A stretch of DNA of 64,000 bases from the NCBI GenBank assembly GCA_023404095.1, contig JAEYDD010000071.1, positions 1 through 64,000 on the forward strand. The letters are read 5' to 3'. Position numbers and translations under genes: made by a program. The notes beneath the pieces are model-generated. The model was given only the letters and a program-made list of their open reading frames with translations. It had not been told where the DNA came from and ran no database searches. Each line of letters begins with the position of its first letter. Positions within the stretch are counted from its first letter, which is position 1. Below, in pieces: positions 6,901-14,360 of the stretch. Source of the DNA: Pseudomonadota bacterium. Lineage in GTDB: Bacteria > Pseudomonadota > Alphaproteobacteria > Rhizobiales > Rhizobiaceae.

Positions 6901-9085
6901 CAGTGCTCAGAATGCCATTGGCAATGCTCAGATCGGTGTTGTCGAACCCGGTCACGGCCTCGCTGAAGGTGAAGGTGACCAGCGAGGTTTCGCCTGCTTT
7001 CAAGCTGGGGTCTGCGACAACGATGGTGGCCGTCGGACGATGGCTGTCAACTGCGTAGTTGTTGGAGTCGGTCGTCCCGCTCCCGGCATTGCCTGCGGCA
7101 TCGGCCACGCCGGTGTTGTCCAGCGTGATGACATTGGTCGTGTCCGTGATGCCGGCGGCGGGCGTGAAGGTTGCCATCCAGGTGATGCCGCCGTCGGACG
7201 AACTCAAAGCGCTCAGCGTGCCATTGGAAATTGTCAGGTCGGCATTGGTGAACCCGATTACGGCCTCGCTGAAGGTGATGGTGACCAGCGATGTCTGGCC
7301 GACACCGAGCGCGCTATCGGCGACGACGATCGTGGCCGTCGGGCGCATCGTGTCGACCGCGTAATTGTTGGAATCGGTCGTGCCGAACCCGGCATTGCCG
7401 CCCCAATCCACAACGCCTGAATTGTCGAGCGTGATGAGGTTGGTCGTGTCCGTGATATTGGCGCTCGGCGTGAACGTCGCCGTCCAGGTCACGCCGCCGT
7501 CGGAGGAGCTCACAGCGCTCAGCGTGCCGTTGGCAATGATCAGGTCGGCGTTGGTGAACCCGGTCACGGCCTCGCTGAAGGTGATGGTGACCAGCGATGT
7601 TTGGCCAATCCTCAATGCGGTATTGGCGACAACGATGGCGGCTGTCGGACGCACCGTGTCAATGGCGTAGTTGTTGGAATTGGTCGTGCCCGATCCGGCA
7701 TTGCCGGCCAGATCCGCAACGCCGGTGTTGGCCAGCGTGATGAGGTTGGTCGTATCCGTGATGCCGGCGGCGGGCGTGAAGGTTGCCGTCCAAGTGATCC
7801 CGCCGTCGGACGTGCTCAGCCCGGCGAGCGTGCCGTTGGACGCGGTTAGGTCGGCGAGAGTGAACCCGGTCACGGCTTCGCTGAAGGTGATGGTGACCTG
7901 TGATGTTTGGCCGATAGCCAGCGCGCTATTGGAGACGACGATCGTGGCCGTCGGACGCACCGTGTCGATGGCGTAGTTGTTGGAGTCGGTGATGCCCGAT
8001 CCGGCATTGCCGGCGGCATCCACAACGCCGGTATTATCCAGCGTGATGAGGTTGGTCGTATCCGTGATACTGGCCGTGGGGGTGAGGGTTGCCGTCCAGG
8101 TGACGCCGCCGTCGGACGAACTTACCGCGCTCAAAGTGCCGTTGGGAATGGTCAGGTCGGCGTTGGTGAACCCGGTCACCGCCTCGTTGAAGGTGATGGT
8201 GACCAGTGATGTTTGGCCGATAACGAGCGCGCTATTGGAGACAACGATCGTGGCAGTCGGACGCACCGTGTCGATGGCGTAGTTGTTGGAGTCGGTGGTG
8301 CCTGATCCGGCATTGCCGGCGGCATCCACAACGCCGGTATTGTCCAGCGTGATGAGGTTAGACGGATCCGTGATATTAGCCGTGGGCGTGAACGTTGCCG
8401 TCCAGGTGATGCCGCCGTCGGACGAACTCACCGCACTCAGCGTCCCGTTGGAAACGATAAGGTCGGCGTTGGTGAACCCGGTCACCGCCTCGCTGAAGGT
8501 GATGGTGACACCCGTCGTTTCGCCAATCTTCAATGCGGTGTCGGCGACGACGATCGTGGCCGTGGGGGGCGTGGTGTCCAATGTGGTCGCACCCACGGCA
8601 ATATCGTCGATGAGGAAATAAAAATCCCTGGTTCCGTTCTGCTGCACGATGCGAAATTCGTCGATGCCGTCCCATGCCGCTCCGCTGAATGTCACCGTGA
8701 TCGGGCTGCCGTTAGTTGGGAGTGAAAAATCCTGCAATGCGCCGGCGACCGGCGAGCCATTCCGGTAGCCGACCACCCGGATATCAGGATCCATGCTGTC
8801 GGAGCCTGCTTCATAGCGCATGATCGCGAAGCTCTGGAGCAAGAACTCCTCCCCGGACGTCCCGGCGAAGCTTACCGCATCGCCCCCCAGGCCGGGAGCA
8901 TCACCCACTACGAAAAGGGCATAGTCCGATCCCGTTGAAATTGGCGCTATATTGTTGTTGAGGTCGATGGCCTCGATCGACGTACCGTTCAGAAAGGAAA
9001 CCGTCCATCCGCCTCCCTGCCAGGTAGGGACGGCATTATTTTCATCCACCAGCCCGTCGAAATTGATGCTTGTCGGTGCGGACAT
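3914..9085 (-). CDS. Large RTX-type repeat adhesin, predicted type I secretion substrate
   Basis: 1723 residues. Residues 1-170 form a lectin or jelly-roll-like N-terminal region. Residues about 171-985 hold eight near-identical Ig-like (Bap-type) repeats of 102 residues, each starting RPTATIVVAD or similar and carrying TFSEAVTGFTNADL and SSDGGITWTATFTP. After a divergent linker come three cadherin-like repeats of 111 residues (SFTGAELAAG, ASFKVAVEDGNEDGSTPV). The C-terminus has calcium-binding nonapeptides (GGAGNDRLLGGSGVDIMTGGSG) and an RTX tail ending in hydrophobic residues (KGDFIL), as type I secretion substrates have. There is no N-terminal signal peptide. GGAG precedes the ATG. No type I transporter genes are in the window. 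A biofilm or attachment role is inferred from architecture. Confidence 0.85.
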   Translation of the reverse strand: MSAPTSINFDGLVDENNAVPTWQGGGWTVSFLNGTSIEAIDLNNNIAPISTGSDYALFVVGDAPGLGGDAVSFAGTSGEEFLLQSFAIMRYEAGSDSMDPDIRVVGYRNGSPVAGALQDFSLPTNGSPITVTFSGAAWDGIDEFRIVQQNGTRDFYFLIDDIAVGATTLDTTPPTATIVVADTALKIGETTGVTITFSEAVTGFTNADLIVSNGTLSAVSSSDGGITWTATFTPTANITDPSNLITLDNTGVVDAAGNAGSGTTDSNNYAIDTVRPTATIVVSNSALVIGQTSLVTITFNEAVTGFTNADLTIPNGTLSAVSSSDGGVTWTATLTPTASITDTTNLITLDNTGVVDAAGNAGSGITDSNNYAIDTVRPTATIVVSNSALAIGQTSQVTITFSEAVTGFTLADLTASNGTLAGLSTSDGGITWTATFTPAAGITDTTNLITLANTGVADLAGNAGSGTTNSNNYAIDTVRPTAAIVVANTALRIGQTSLVTITFSEAVTGFTNADLIIANGTLSAVSSSDGGVTWTATFTPSANITDTTNLITLDNSGVVDWGGNAGFGTTDSNNYAVDTMRPTATIVVADSALGVGQTSLVTITFSEAVIGFTNADLTISNGTLSALSSSDGGITWMATFTPAAGITDTTNVITLDNTGVADAAGNAGSGTTDSNNYAVDSHRPTATIVVADPSLKAGETSLVTFTFSEAVTGFDNTDLSIANGILSTVSSSDGGITWTATLTPTAGIADTSNVITLNNTGLADLAGNAGTGTTNSANYTIDTVRPTATIIVADTALKAGEQSLVTVTFSEAVTGFTNADLIIANGTLSAVSSSDGGVTWTATLTPTAGIADMSNVITLDNSGVLNASGNAGSGTTDSNNYTVDTVRPTATIVVADSALAVGETTLVTFTFSEAVTGFTNADLTVSNGSLTAVTSSDGGVTWTATFTPTAGTNDTSNVITLDNSGVLNASGNAGFGTTASGNYIIDSLLPEVASVSGPAPGTYHAGQSLDFVVNLSEAAIVDTSFGTPRFAVQIGSQVAYAEYLSGSGSNTFMFRLIVTTGQWDLDGIAVGTTLDLNGGSIRDGAGNPVKPTLKNVGPTRNVIVDASGNVAPVLTGDLAATVKEDGSYKLMTTDLNFSDPDDTASGVRFTVSSQTAGKILVNGTAATSFTGAELAAGQVSFVHDGSETTKASFKISVEDGNEDGSTPVKSNFNFAVTPVNDAPTLTGDLKATVKEGGIYRLTSADLNFSDPDDMASGVRFTVSSQTAGKVYVNGKTATSFTGAELAAGKVSFVHSGAESSKASFKVAVEDGNEDGSTPVAGTFNLAVTPVNDAPTLTGDLKATVKEGGSYRITTADLNFSDPDDSASGVRFTVSATLNGKVQVNGKAATSFTGAELASGMVSFVHSGSESTRASFKVAVEDGNEDRSTPVSGTFNLAVTPVNDAPELVATQTLRQIAEDASTASARKVATLKISDPDGGNNKLSLAGRDAKLFEIKNGALWLKKGAKLDYETNPSLNVTVLLDDPSIGTKHEDWQTFKVGVTDIAETKTGTSGKDKLTGTSADDVLEGRGGNDILSGGAGNDRLLGGSGVDIMTGGSGRDTFVFTSVKDSAPGQSGLVNNGGYNPLSGSDKRDIITDFVNAQDKLDLSKIDADSTRSGNQDFVWRGKNDFTGKAGEVIFRIFDEKGTENDRTIVYGDTDRNQQADFQIELTGLIGLTKGDFIL
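4750..5750 (-). repeat. Three tandem 333-bp units (cadherin-like) inside the adhesin gene
   Basis: Three units of about 333 bp encode the 111-residue cadherin-like domains, marked by the recurring LTGDLxATVKE, LNFSDPDD and VTPVNDAP segments. Unit identity is high but visibly lower than in the 306-bp array. Confidence 0.85.
6125..8575 (-). repeat. Tandem array of eight 306-bp units inside the adhesin gene
   Basis: Eight consecutive 306-bp units encode the Ig-like domains. They are similar enough in DNA that the antisense frame is also open for 101 codons in each unit at exact 306-bp spacing. The array is a natural substrate for recombination that changes domain number. Unit boundaries are approximate. 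Confidence 0.9.
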
Positions 9086-9215
9086 GTTCGCTGCTCCAGC
9101 GGTATATTAGTTGTTCATTCTCGCCGTTGCGCATTCGTAGGTACGGCAACAGGGGGCAGGCATTGACGTTGTATTGGCGCTGCAATGGACTGTGGGACAT
9201 CCAGACGGCGCTTTC

Positions 9216-9986
9216 CTACATCCGCCACTTCAGCCCGATACGGACGGTGTCGAAGCTCACGTCGTTTTCGAAGCGGGGGAAGGCCCCCGGCGGAAAGGTG
9301 GCGGGGCCCGTGGCGGTGATGGTGCCAAAGTCGTAGTGCAGGTACTCGAGGCCGACCGACCAGTCCGGGCGAAAGCGCCACTCGACGCCGCCACCGGCGA
9401 CCCAGCCGCTCTCGGTGCCGCCGCCGGAGACGTTCATGTCGCCCGATGTCGGTGTGGTGGGATTGGTGAAGGCACCTACGTCGACATTGGCGAGCGCGTA
9501 GCCGCCGGTGACGAAGAAGAGCACGTTGGAGGCGGCGACGCCGGCGCGCAGCCGCGCGCTCGCCGCCCAGTCGATGTCGAATGTCGCATGCGTGTTGCTG
9601 CTGATCGGTGACGTGCCGGTTGCGCCCAGGTTCATCAGTGAGAAATCGATGACGCCGCCGAGCACGAAGGCGGCGCCGCCAAGATCGAACTGGCGGTCGC
9701 AGCCGGCTTCTACGCCGCCCGTCAATCCGCCGTCATCAGTGGAGATCTGATCGTAGGGCCCACCGACACTATTCCAGGCAACACCGCTGCCAGCGAGCGG
9801 GCCGTCCCGGAAGGGTGTATCGGTCGCGTCCGCCTCAGCGCGCCCGTAGCCAGCGTTGGAGCCGAGATAGCAGCCGGACCAGGTGGGTGTCGCTGCTGCC
9901 GAGAAAAATGGATCAGCGGCAGACGCAGATTGCAGGCAAAGCATCAAGGATGCAGCCACCGCGATGCAATGGGTGTTGCGCTTCAA
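9216..9986 (-). CDS. Outer-membrane beta-barrel protein (Omp25/Omp31-like)
   Basis: 256 residues from a TTG start at 9986, giving a clean signal peptide (KRNTHCIAVAASLMLCLQSASA, cleaved before ADPFF) with a G-rich stretch upstream. An ATG at 10055 would add 23 residues that do not look like a leader. After the signal come alternating aromatic and glycine strands (GCYLGSNAGYGRA, LRAGVAASNVLFFVTGGYALANV, WVAGGGVEWRF), ending KWRM with the aromatic near the terminus used for barrel assembly. The family comprises 8-stranded porin-like outer-membrane proteins of Rhizobiales. It shares orientation with the adhesin but lies upstream with a 130-bp gap. Confidence 0.8.
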   Translation of the reverse strand: MKRNTHCIAVAASLMLCLQSASAADPFFSAAATPTWSGCYLGSNAGYGRAEADATDTPFRDGPLAGSGVAWNSVGGPYDQISTDDGGLTGGVEAGCDRQFDLGGAAFVLGGVIDFSLMNLGATGTSPISSNTHATFDIDWAASARLRAGVAASNVLFFVTGGYALANVDVGAFTNPTTPTSGDMNVSGGGTESGWVAGGGVEWRFRPDWSVGLEYLHYDFGTITATGPATFPPGAFPRFENDVSFDTVRIGLKWRM

Positions 9987-10349
9987 AAAAATGCCCCCCC
10001 AGCATTCGAATCCCCAGCGTACGCAAGACGCCTCAGATCGGGCTATAGAGGACATGATCGTTGTGCGCCAGTTGACCCGTTAGCAGAAGTTATACTGCAC
10101 GTTGCAATGTCATCGGCTGAGGTAGAAATATCACACGTCGTAGCGCAACTGTGGCCCATTCGCAGATAGAGCAAGCACAGGTCGAATGTCCAGGTTCCGA
10201 ACGCGATAGGCATAACGACCGAACCGAACATCGTGTCGCAGGCGAATCTTGCCTACTAGGGGTGGCTGGCTGAAAGTATTGTCGCGGCTGAGGCTTGACT
10301 CACCTCCCTTGAAAGCAGAACATAAAGGGAACAAACAGGAGTTTTCGTC
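9987..10349. other. Intergenic region between divergent omp and small-protein genes
   Basis: No coding sequence is supportable here. The stretch must hold the promoters of the barrel gene (leftward) and of the small-protein pair (rightward). A TTGACT hexamer at about 10293-10298 lies some 50 bases upstream of the 10350 start and could be a -35 element. Confidence 0.4.
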
Positions 10350-10523
10350 ATGGCCGATACCGACAGAGTCGTCGCGAATGCCCTCGCCGCAGTCTCAGCG
10401 TCAAAGGCGCTTCGCGAACGCCTCCTTGCGCGTCGCGCGGAAGCACAGAAGCAGCTGGAAGCACCGCGTCCCGTCTATGTGTTGCGCAAGGCTGGCGCCC
10501 AACTCCGCTTGCCGCTCCAATGA
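10350..10523 (+). CDS. Small basic hypothetical protein (57 aa)
   Basis: ATG at 10350 preceded by AGGAG at good spacing. It encodes a 57-residue Ala/Arg/Leu-rich helical protein (SKALRERLLARRAEAQKQLE, ending LRLPLQ). Its stop overlaps the start of the next gene by four bases, which argues that both are real and coupled. I do not recognise a family. Confidence 0.55.
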   Translation: MADTDRVVANALAAVSASKALRERLLARRAEAQKQLEAPRPVYVLRKAGAQLRLPLQ

Positions 10524-10735
10524 ACGCCGCCACAGCAGACGAACCGTCCCCGATGGACGAGGCAGCCGCGATCCTCGAAATGCACGACGGCAATGCGCTG
10601 GAAGCGATCCGAACGCTGCTGGCCGAGCGTGATGCTGTCGAGGAGAAGCTCAGGGTCGCATCGATAGCCATGGGGCACGGCTTCACCCGTGGCTGGCGAA
10701 CCCGGTTGCCCGGCAAGTTCATCGGCGAAGGGTGA
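10520..10735 (+). CDS. Small conserved rhizobial hypothetical protein (71 aa)
   Basis: 71 residues with an acidic helical N-terminal half (MDEAAAILEMHDGNALEAIR) and a C-terminal GHGFTRGWRTRLPG segment. Short rhizobial hypothetical proteins with an AAxILEMHDGxAxxAIRTLL core and a GFTRGW tail are common; this statement is from memory of the family. No catalytic motif or membrane segment is visible. It is translationally coupled to the 57-residue gene upstream. Function unknown. Confidence 0.65.
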   Translation: MNAATADEPSPMDEAAAILEMHDGNALEAIRTLLAERDAVEEKLRVASIAMGHGFTRGWRTRLPGKFIGEG

Positions 10736-10843
10736 ACGTCAAACGTTGTCGGTTAAGGACGTGTTTGCGGACCACCTCTTTCGCAGACCAACTCGACGAA
10801 CCTTCTGTTCGATGCTTCGATCAGCCGTAGCCGGGAGAACGGG

Positions 10844-10972
10844 ATGGCATACGAGTGGAATGAGCAGCGCACCAGGCGTGACCTGTTCTGGAAAGTGACC
10901 ACCATGCTGGTGGCAACACTTGCCACGGTCGGAATTCCGACCGCAGTTGTGATTGCGGCGATGACGTATTGA
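10844..10972 (+). CDS. 42-residue single-pass membrane protein
   Basis: ATG at 10844 with GGGAGAACGGG just upstream. The product has a charged N-terminus (MAYEWNEQRTRRDLFWK) followed by one hydrophobic helix (TMLVATLATVGIPTAVVIAAM). A clear ribosome site, charged-then-hydrophobic layout and clean stop support a real small protein. Function unknown. Confidence 0.5.
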   Translation: MAYEWNEQRTRRDLFWKVTTMLVATLATVGIPTAVVIAAMTY

Positions 10973-11023
10973 GTTCCTGGGCGAAGTCGGTCCAGGTTTG
11001 GGTTTGCTTGGATTTTACCACGC

Positions 11024-11979
11024 TCACGCCCTGAACCGGTCGATCGCCGTCAGGCGGCGCATCAATGGCGTGGCCTCATAGCGATAGCTCTCGCTGCGAA
11101 GCCAGAGCAGTTCTTCCTCGAGCGTCCGTTCGGCCACTTCCGTCCGCCATGCCTTCGGCCGACCATCGCTACCGTCCGACCAGCGATATCCCCTCTCCTT
11201 CAGTTGATCCTTGGAATCATAGGGGCTGTTCTCGGCAAAGATGCGAACGCGCGACTGCTGGCTGGCCGTGTAGAGTTCGCCAAAGGGAGAACTCGCTTGC
11301 CCGCTTCCCTTGCGGTCAAGGACTTCCAGCAGCGCGAAGCAATCGTCCACGGCGCGGTGGCCTTCATGAAAGAACCCCGCCTGCCCTACCAGATATCCAA
11401 GCTTGCTCCCTTCGAAGCCTCGCCTGGACCAATCGATCTCCGAAACCGAGCAGGCCCATGCCTTGGCCGCAAAGACGGCGGACAGCGCCTCGCAAAACGG
11501 ACGGTCGAACCCGGCATTGTGCGCGACGATCAGGTCGGCGCCGGCCACCAGAGCCTCCAGCCTGGCACGATCAATGACCTGTCCTGCCACCATCTCGTCG
11601 GTGATACCGGTGATCCTTTTGATCTCCGCCGGGATCGCGCCGCTTGGCTGCTGTAATCCGCCATAGACATCGATGACATCACCGATCGCGCCGAACGCAT
11701 CAAAACTGAAAGCGACAGCGCCGACCTCGATCACCTCGTTCTTGCGGAAACTGATGTCGTCTCGGTGTCGATGATCACTCCGCGAAGCGGAAACCCAGGT
11801 TTCGGCATTGCCGCAATCGGCCTCGGCTCCAGCTTCCGCAGAACCCGATAGCGCCCTGTCGCTTCCAGGCGCCGGACCATTTCGGCCTCTCCGGCTTCGG
11901 ACGGGCTGTCGGCCAGCGGGCGTGCGCGCCCGGCTGAAGCTCGTGCTTCGTCGCCGAACATATCAAACTGGATGGTCAT
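11024..11979 (-). pseudogene. DnaQ-type 3'-5' exonuclease, frameshifted at the ExoI motif
   Basis: The N-terminal part starts at the ATG at 11979 (MTIQFDMFGDE) and reads to GVIIDTETT, the DxE ExoI motif of DEDDh exonucleases, then hits a stop. The rest continues in another frame from NEVIEVGAVAFSFD through VAHNAGFDRPFCEAL (ExoII) and HEGHRAVDDCFALLE (ExoIII). The two pieces match one domain if one or four bases are restored between DTETT and FRKNEVIE near 11745-11755. The product would be about 315 residues. Upstream GAGG supports the 11979 start. It is either a recent pseudogene or a sequencing indel; the C-terminal fragment alone lacks the catalytic DxE. Confidence 0.75.
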
Positions 11980-11996
11980 CTGGGGACACCTCGAAT

Positions 11997-12541
11997 TCAA
12001 GTTGTAAGCAGGCCATAGGCGGGGCCGTTCCTCTGGTCAGCAAGTACTGTGCACCGGTTTTCGTTCAACCGCAGCAACGCCATCCGCATCGGCCCAAGCG
12101 AAAACTCGCCGCGCGCCGCCTTGCGGGTCAGGTCGCGCAGATAGCCCCCGGTCGAGTTGATGTGCCTGCCCGCTCCCTTGCGCGCATAACGCTTGCCATC
12201 CGGCCTGTCCTGGCGATGGCTCAGCCCGCGTCGACGAGAAGCGCGAGGTTTTCGCGCAGCGTCCTGCTGGAATGCCGTTCCCATGTGCGGACAGCTGAGC
12301 GTTGGAGGGGAACGAGATTGGCTTCCTTCACCGAGTTCTGCGCCCTGCTAGAGCGACAGCAGTGCATCAATACGGCCAATGACGATCGCGCAGGCACAGC
12401 GAGCGTGAGACACAGGCGTCCCGGTAGATTTTCCATTTGTCGGCGGACTTGCCGGCCTTGATGTTGGCCGGTTGAAGATGCGCCTTCACCGGGTCATGCG
12501 TCATCGCCGCCGCCCATAAGGGCGTCGTCACACTCCCACTT
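11997..12541 (-). pseudogene. repC: Decayed repC, replication initiator of a RepABC replicon
   Basis: Three RepC blocks are recognisable on the minus strand in different frames. QSGSVTTP and then AGKSADKWKIYRDAC lie at about 12540-12375 (N-terminus). LRENLALLVDAG and then DRPDGKRYARKG lie at about 12265-12175 (winged-helix region). STGGYLRDLTRKAARGEFSLGP lies at about 12155-12080 (RepC C-terminal domain). The expected start codon reads AGG, frames shift at least twice, and roughly 200 codons between GKRYARKG and STGGYL are missing. RepC is the essential initiator of these plasmids, so this copy cannot replicate DNA. No repA or repB was found in the window. Confidence 0.75.
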
Positions 12542-12678
12542 TGCCTAGTCCTTGTGGCGGTTTTCGCTCCCCATCGCCGCCTATTCGCAATTGGTCGCGA
12601 TGTTCAATTCCGGCCAGGAAGGGTGTGGCAGCTGACAGCCCGCATGAATTTAAACCTTCCTTAACTGCTCGAAACCGT
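12542..12678 (-). other. Possible relic of the repB-repC intergenic region (incA/ctRNA position)
   Basis: In RepABC plasmids a small countertranscribed RNA gene lies between repB and repC. This 140-bp stretch occupies that position. On the minus strand it carries a GGCGG...CCGCC inverted repeat around GGGGAGCGAAAA just before the repC remnant, a candidate leader hairpin. Assignment rests on position and is weak. No repB sequence follows. Confidence 0.3.
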
Positions 12679-13188
12679 TTATTTGTGCACCTCGAACCAA
12701 TGCCGCTCGGTTTGACCAGAGGTGTCATTCTTGATCTGGAAATAGTATGGCTCTGACCTGAGCGGTCGGGATATGGAAACCGTTTGTATGCAGCTTCCCT
12801 GCCGATCAGAGTTATAGAGACCGTGCGTATTGCCTTTGCAAACGTTCACTGTCTTCACGCACAGATCGCCGTTTCGGGCGTATCCATTGCGGTCCCTGCT
12901 GCTCCCCACCTGATAGCCCGTCGGGCATGCCCCGTATGGCTCGTAGCCAGGCGCTCCTGTTCCTCCTTCCGGACAGGTGGGCCAGTCGAATCCCGGCTGC
13001 TTCATCGCGGAGATAAGCCGGTTCATCGGCGGATGGCAGGCGGGCACGCTCCTCCAGGATGGATTGGAAGACGACGCGCACAACAGGACTTCGCAGCCCC
13101 ACTGGCTTGCGGAAGCCGGGGAGGGAGACACGGCGGCCATCAGAAACATTCCGACCAGGATTGGTGTAGGCTTGGCAGACATCGGCAA
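12679..13188 (-). CDS. Secreted Cys-rich protein, TrbM/KikA-like
   Basis: 169 residues with an N-terminal signal (PILVGMFLMAAVSPSPASAS). The motif QWGCEVLLCASSSNPSWRS, followed by CHPPMNRLISAM and WPTCPEGG, resembles the TrbM/KikA conjugal-transfer family, in which paired cysteines and a CxPxxxxL segment are conserved. At least eight cysteines suggest periplasmic disulfides. No other tra/trb genes are nearby, so it may be a leftover of a conjugation locus. Assignment is moderate. Confidence 0.55.
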   Translation of the reverse strand: MPMSAKPTPILVGMFLMAAVSPSPASASQWGCEVLLCASSSNPSWRSVPACHPPMNRLISAMKQPGFDWPTCPEGGTGAPGYEPYGACPTGYQVGSSRDRNGYARNGDLCVKTVNVCKGNTHGLYNSDRQGSCIQTVSISRPLRSEPYYFQIKNDTSGQTERHWFEVHK

Positions 13189-13235
13189 CCTTCATAATCA
13201 AATGCACCAATCCATAAATTATAGTTTATCCAACG

Positions 13236-13505
13236 ATGACGAGCAAGCGTAAGAAGCCTGACACTGATCTTGGCACAATGATCCTGCGGAATATGGCCGT
13301 GGTCATGGAGCGCGAACGGGAGAAACGCCAACTCACAAAAATTGAGATGGCGCGCCTCTGTGAGATCACCACCCCTTTTTATTTCGCGATTCTCAAGGCG
13401 ACTGCGAACCCTTCTCTGCAGGTCATCACGCGGATCAGCATAAATCTGAAGGTTCCGCTGCAAGAATTGATGATGGGCATCAAATCCAATGACGGTGGAA
13501 TTTGA
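13236..13505 (+). CDS. XRE-family helix-turn-helix regulator
   Basis: 89 residues. The HTH core reads MEREREKRQLTKIEMARLC, then EITTPFYFAILKATANPSLQVITRISINLKVPLQELM, the standard five-helix Cro/CI layout. It is divergent from the TrbM-like gene, with a short promoter region between them. Targets are unknown; control of itself or its neighbour is inferred. Confidence 0.75.
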   Translation: MTSKRKKPDTDLGTMILRNMAVVMEREREKRQLTKIEMARLCEITTPFYFAILKATANPSLQVITRISINLKVPLQELMMGIKSNDGGI

Positions 13506-13700
13506 TCGCCCCAGGTTTCACTGCTGTGATGATTCTATTGCTTATCCATCGAACTATAGTTGATTTCGAGCTGGGGCTCCGCGCGCGTCGGACGCGCGGC
13601 TCGCATCAAAGCAGATACGAATCCAAGCACAGTTTTGCAGCGCTTGTCCTGGCACCAACCAGCGGATATCCGATTGTGAAATCGAGGTGGAGGCCGACAT

Positions 13701-13991
13701 CAAATCGACGGGGAGGTCGTCTGCGCCGCCGAGGGCCTCGACGAAACCCTTGGCAACCTCATCGACAATGCCTTAAAATCGGCACGTACCGCCCTCGATA
13801 TCTCGGGGCGACACGCCCTTGGCATTGCCGACGCATTGCTTCCTGGAAAACGTCCGGATGAAACAGTCCGCGGCGAGGGCTTTGAACTCGTCGGCGATAC
13901 CAAGCTGTTGCCGCCGGAAAATCCGGGACCGTATGGTCACTCATCTTGCCCGCGCTCCAAACAGCAAAAGTTTGAAATCACGATGTTTTAG
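13701..13991 (+). pseudogene. Fragment of a sensor histidine kinase ATPase domain
   Basis: One frame reads DGEVVCAAEGLDETLGNLIDNALKSA, the N-box of a HATPase_c domain, and then PGKRPDETVRGEGFELVGD, a degraded G2 box (usually GKRxDExxxGxGxGLAIVxD). The G1 segment between them is deleted, and there is no start or dimerisation domain. It is a relic flanked by 200 bp upstream (13506-13700) in which I see nothing. Confidence 0.5.
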
Positions 13992-14078
13992 GCGCTTGCC
14001 TTGCGAGAGACTTCGAAGCGCGCTAAACTTCATACGATATCGCCAGGGACGGCACGACATCAGTTTTTTGAAGGTCAT

Positions 14079-14360
14079 ATGTGCACCAACGTCCGGCGCT
14101 CAGCCCGTATTCATCCATCGCCGGACGCGTTGGAGATCGATGTGGCGCGCGATATCAAACTGCAGAACATGGCGGACGGCGACCCGGTGGCCATCCTGGA
14201 AGAACGCTCTGATGCGTCAAGAATGATGGCAGGAGCGATACAGATGTTTGGTGGCAATGCCCCGACCGCAGTTGCCTATTGCGGTTTGGACGCCTGGTTC
14301 GAAGGAGACGACAAGCAGGTGGCGTTCTGGAGCGATGTCTTCAATCGTCTGAAGACGTGA
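14079..14360 (+). CDS. Hypothetical protein, 93 aa
   Basis: Start chosen at the ATG at 14079, preceded by GAAGG. Product: MCTNVRRSARIHPSPDALEIDVARDIKLQNMADG, a central ASRMMAGAIQMFGGNAPTAV and C-terminal DAWFEGDDKQVAFWSDVF. The body looks like a real globular protein, but I do not recognise the family. It is convergent with the response-regulator gene and overlaps its 3' end by 20 bases. Confidence 0.45.
   Translation: MCTNVRRSARIHPSPDALEIDVARDIKLQNMADGDPVAILEERSDASRMMAGAIQMFGGNAPTAVAYCGLDAWFEGDDKQVAFWSDVFNRLKT

Noticed and set aside
4750..8575. The regular repeats in the adhesin as a possible CRISPR array
   Set aside because: Units are 306 and 333 bp, contiguous and coding, with no spacer structure; no cas genes are present.
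6141..8621. Eight plus-strand open frames of about 101 codons at exact 306-bp spacing
   Set aside because: They are antisense shadows of the Ig-like repeats of the adhesin; the sense frame has clear domains and the antisense translation has none.
12528..12728. Minus-strand frame of 66 codons beside the repC remnant as a possible repB remnant
   Set aside because: Its translation shows no ParB/RepB motif; the interval is better read as non-coding DNA between the TrbM-like gene and repC.
12679..13188. TrbM-like gene as evidence for a functional conjugation system
   Set aside because: No relaxase, coupling protein or other trb/virB gene lies in the window; at most it is a leftover.
13502..13861. 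119-codon plus-strand frame after the XRE gene
   Set aside because: The composition is unlike protein after residue 25, and the overlapping frame contains kinase N-box and G2 relics.
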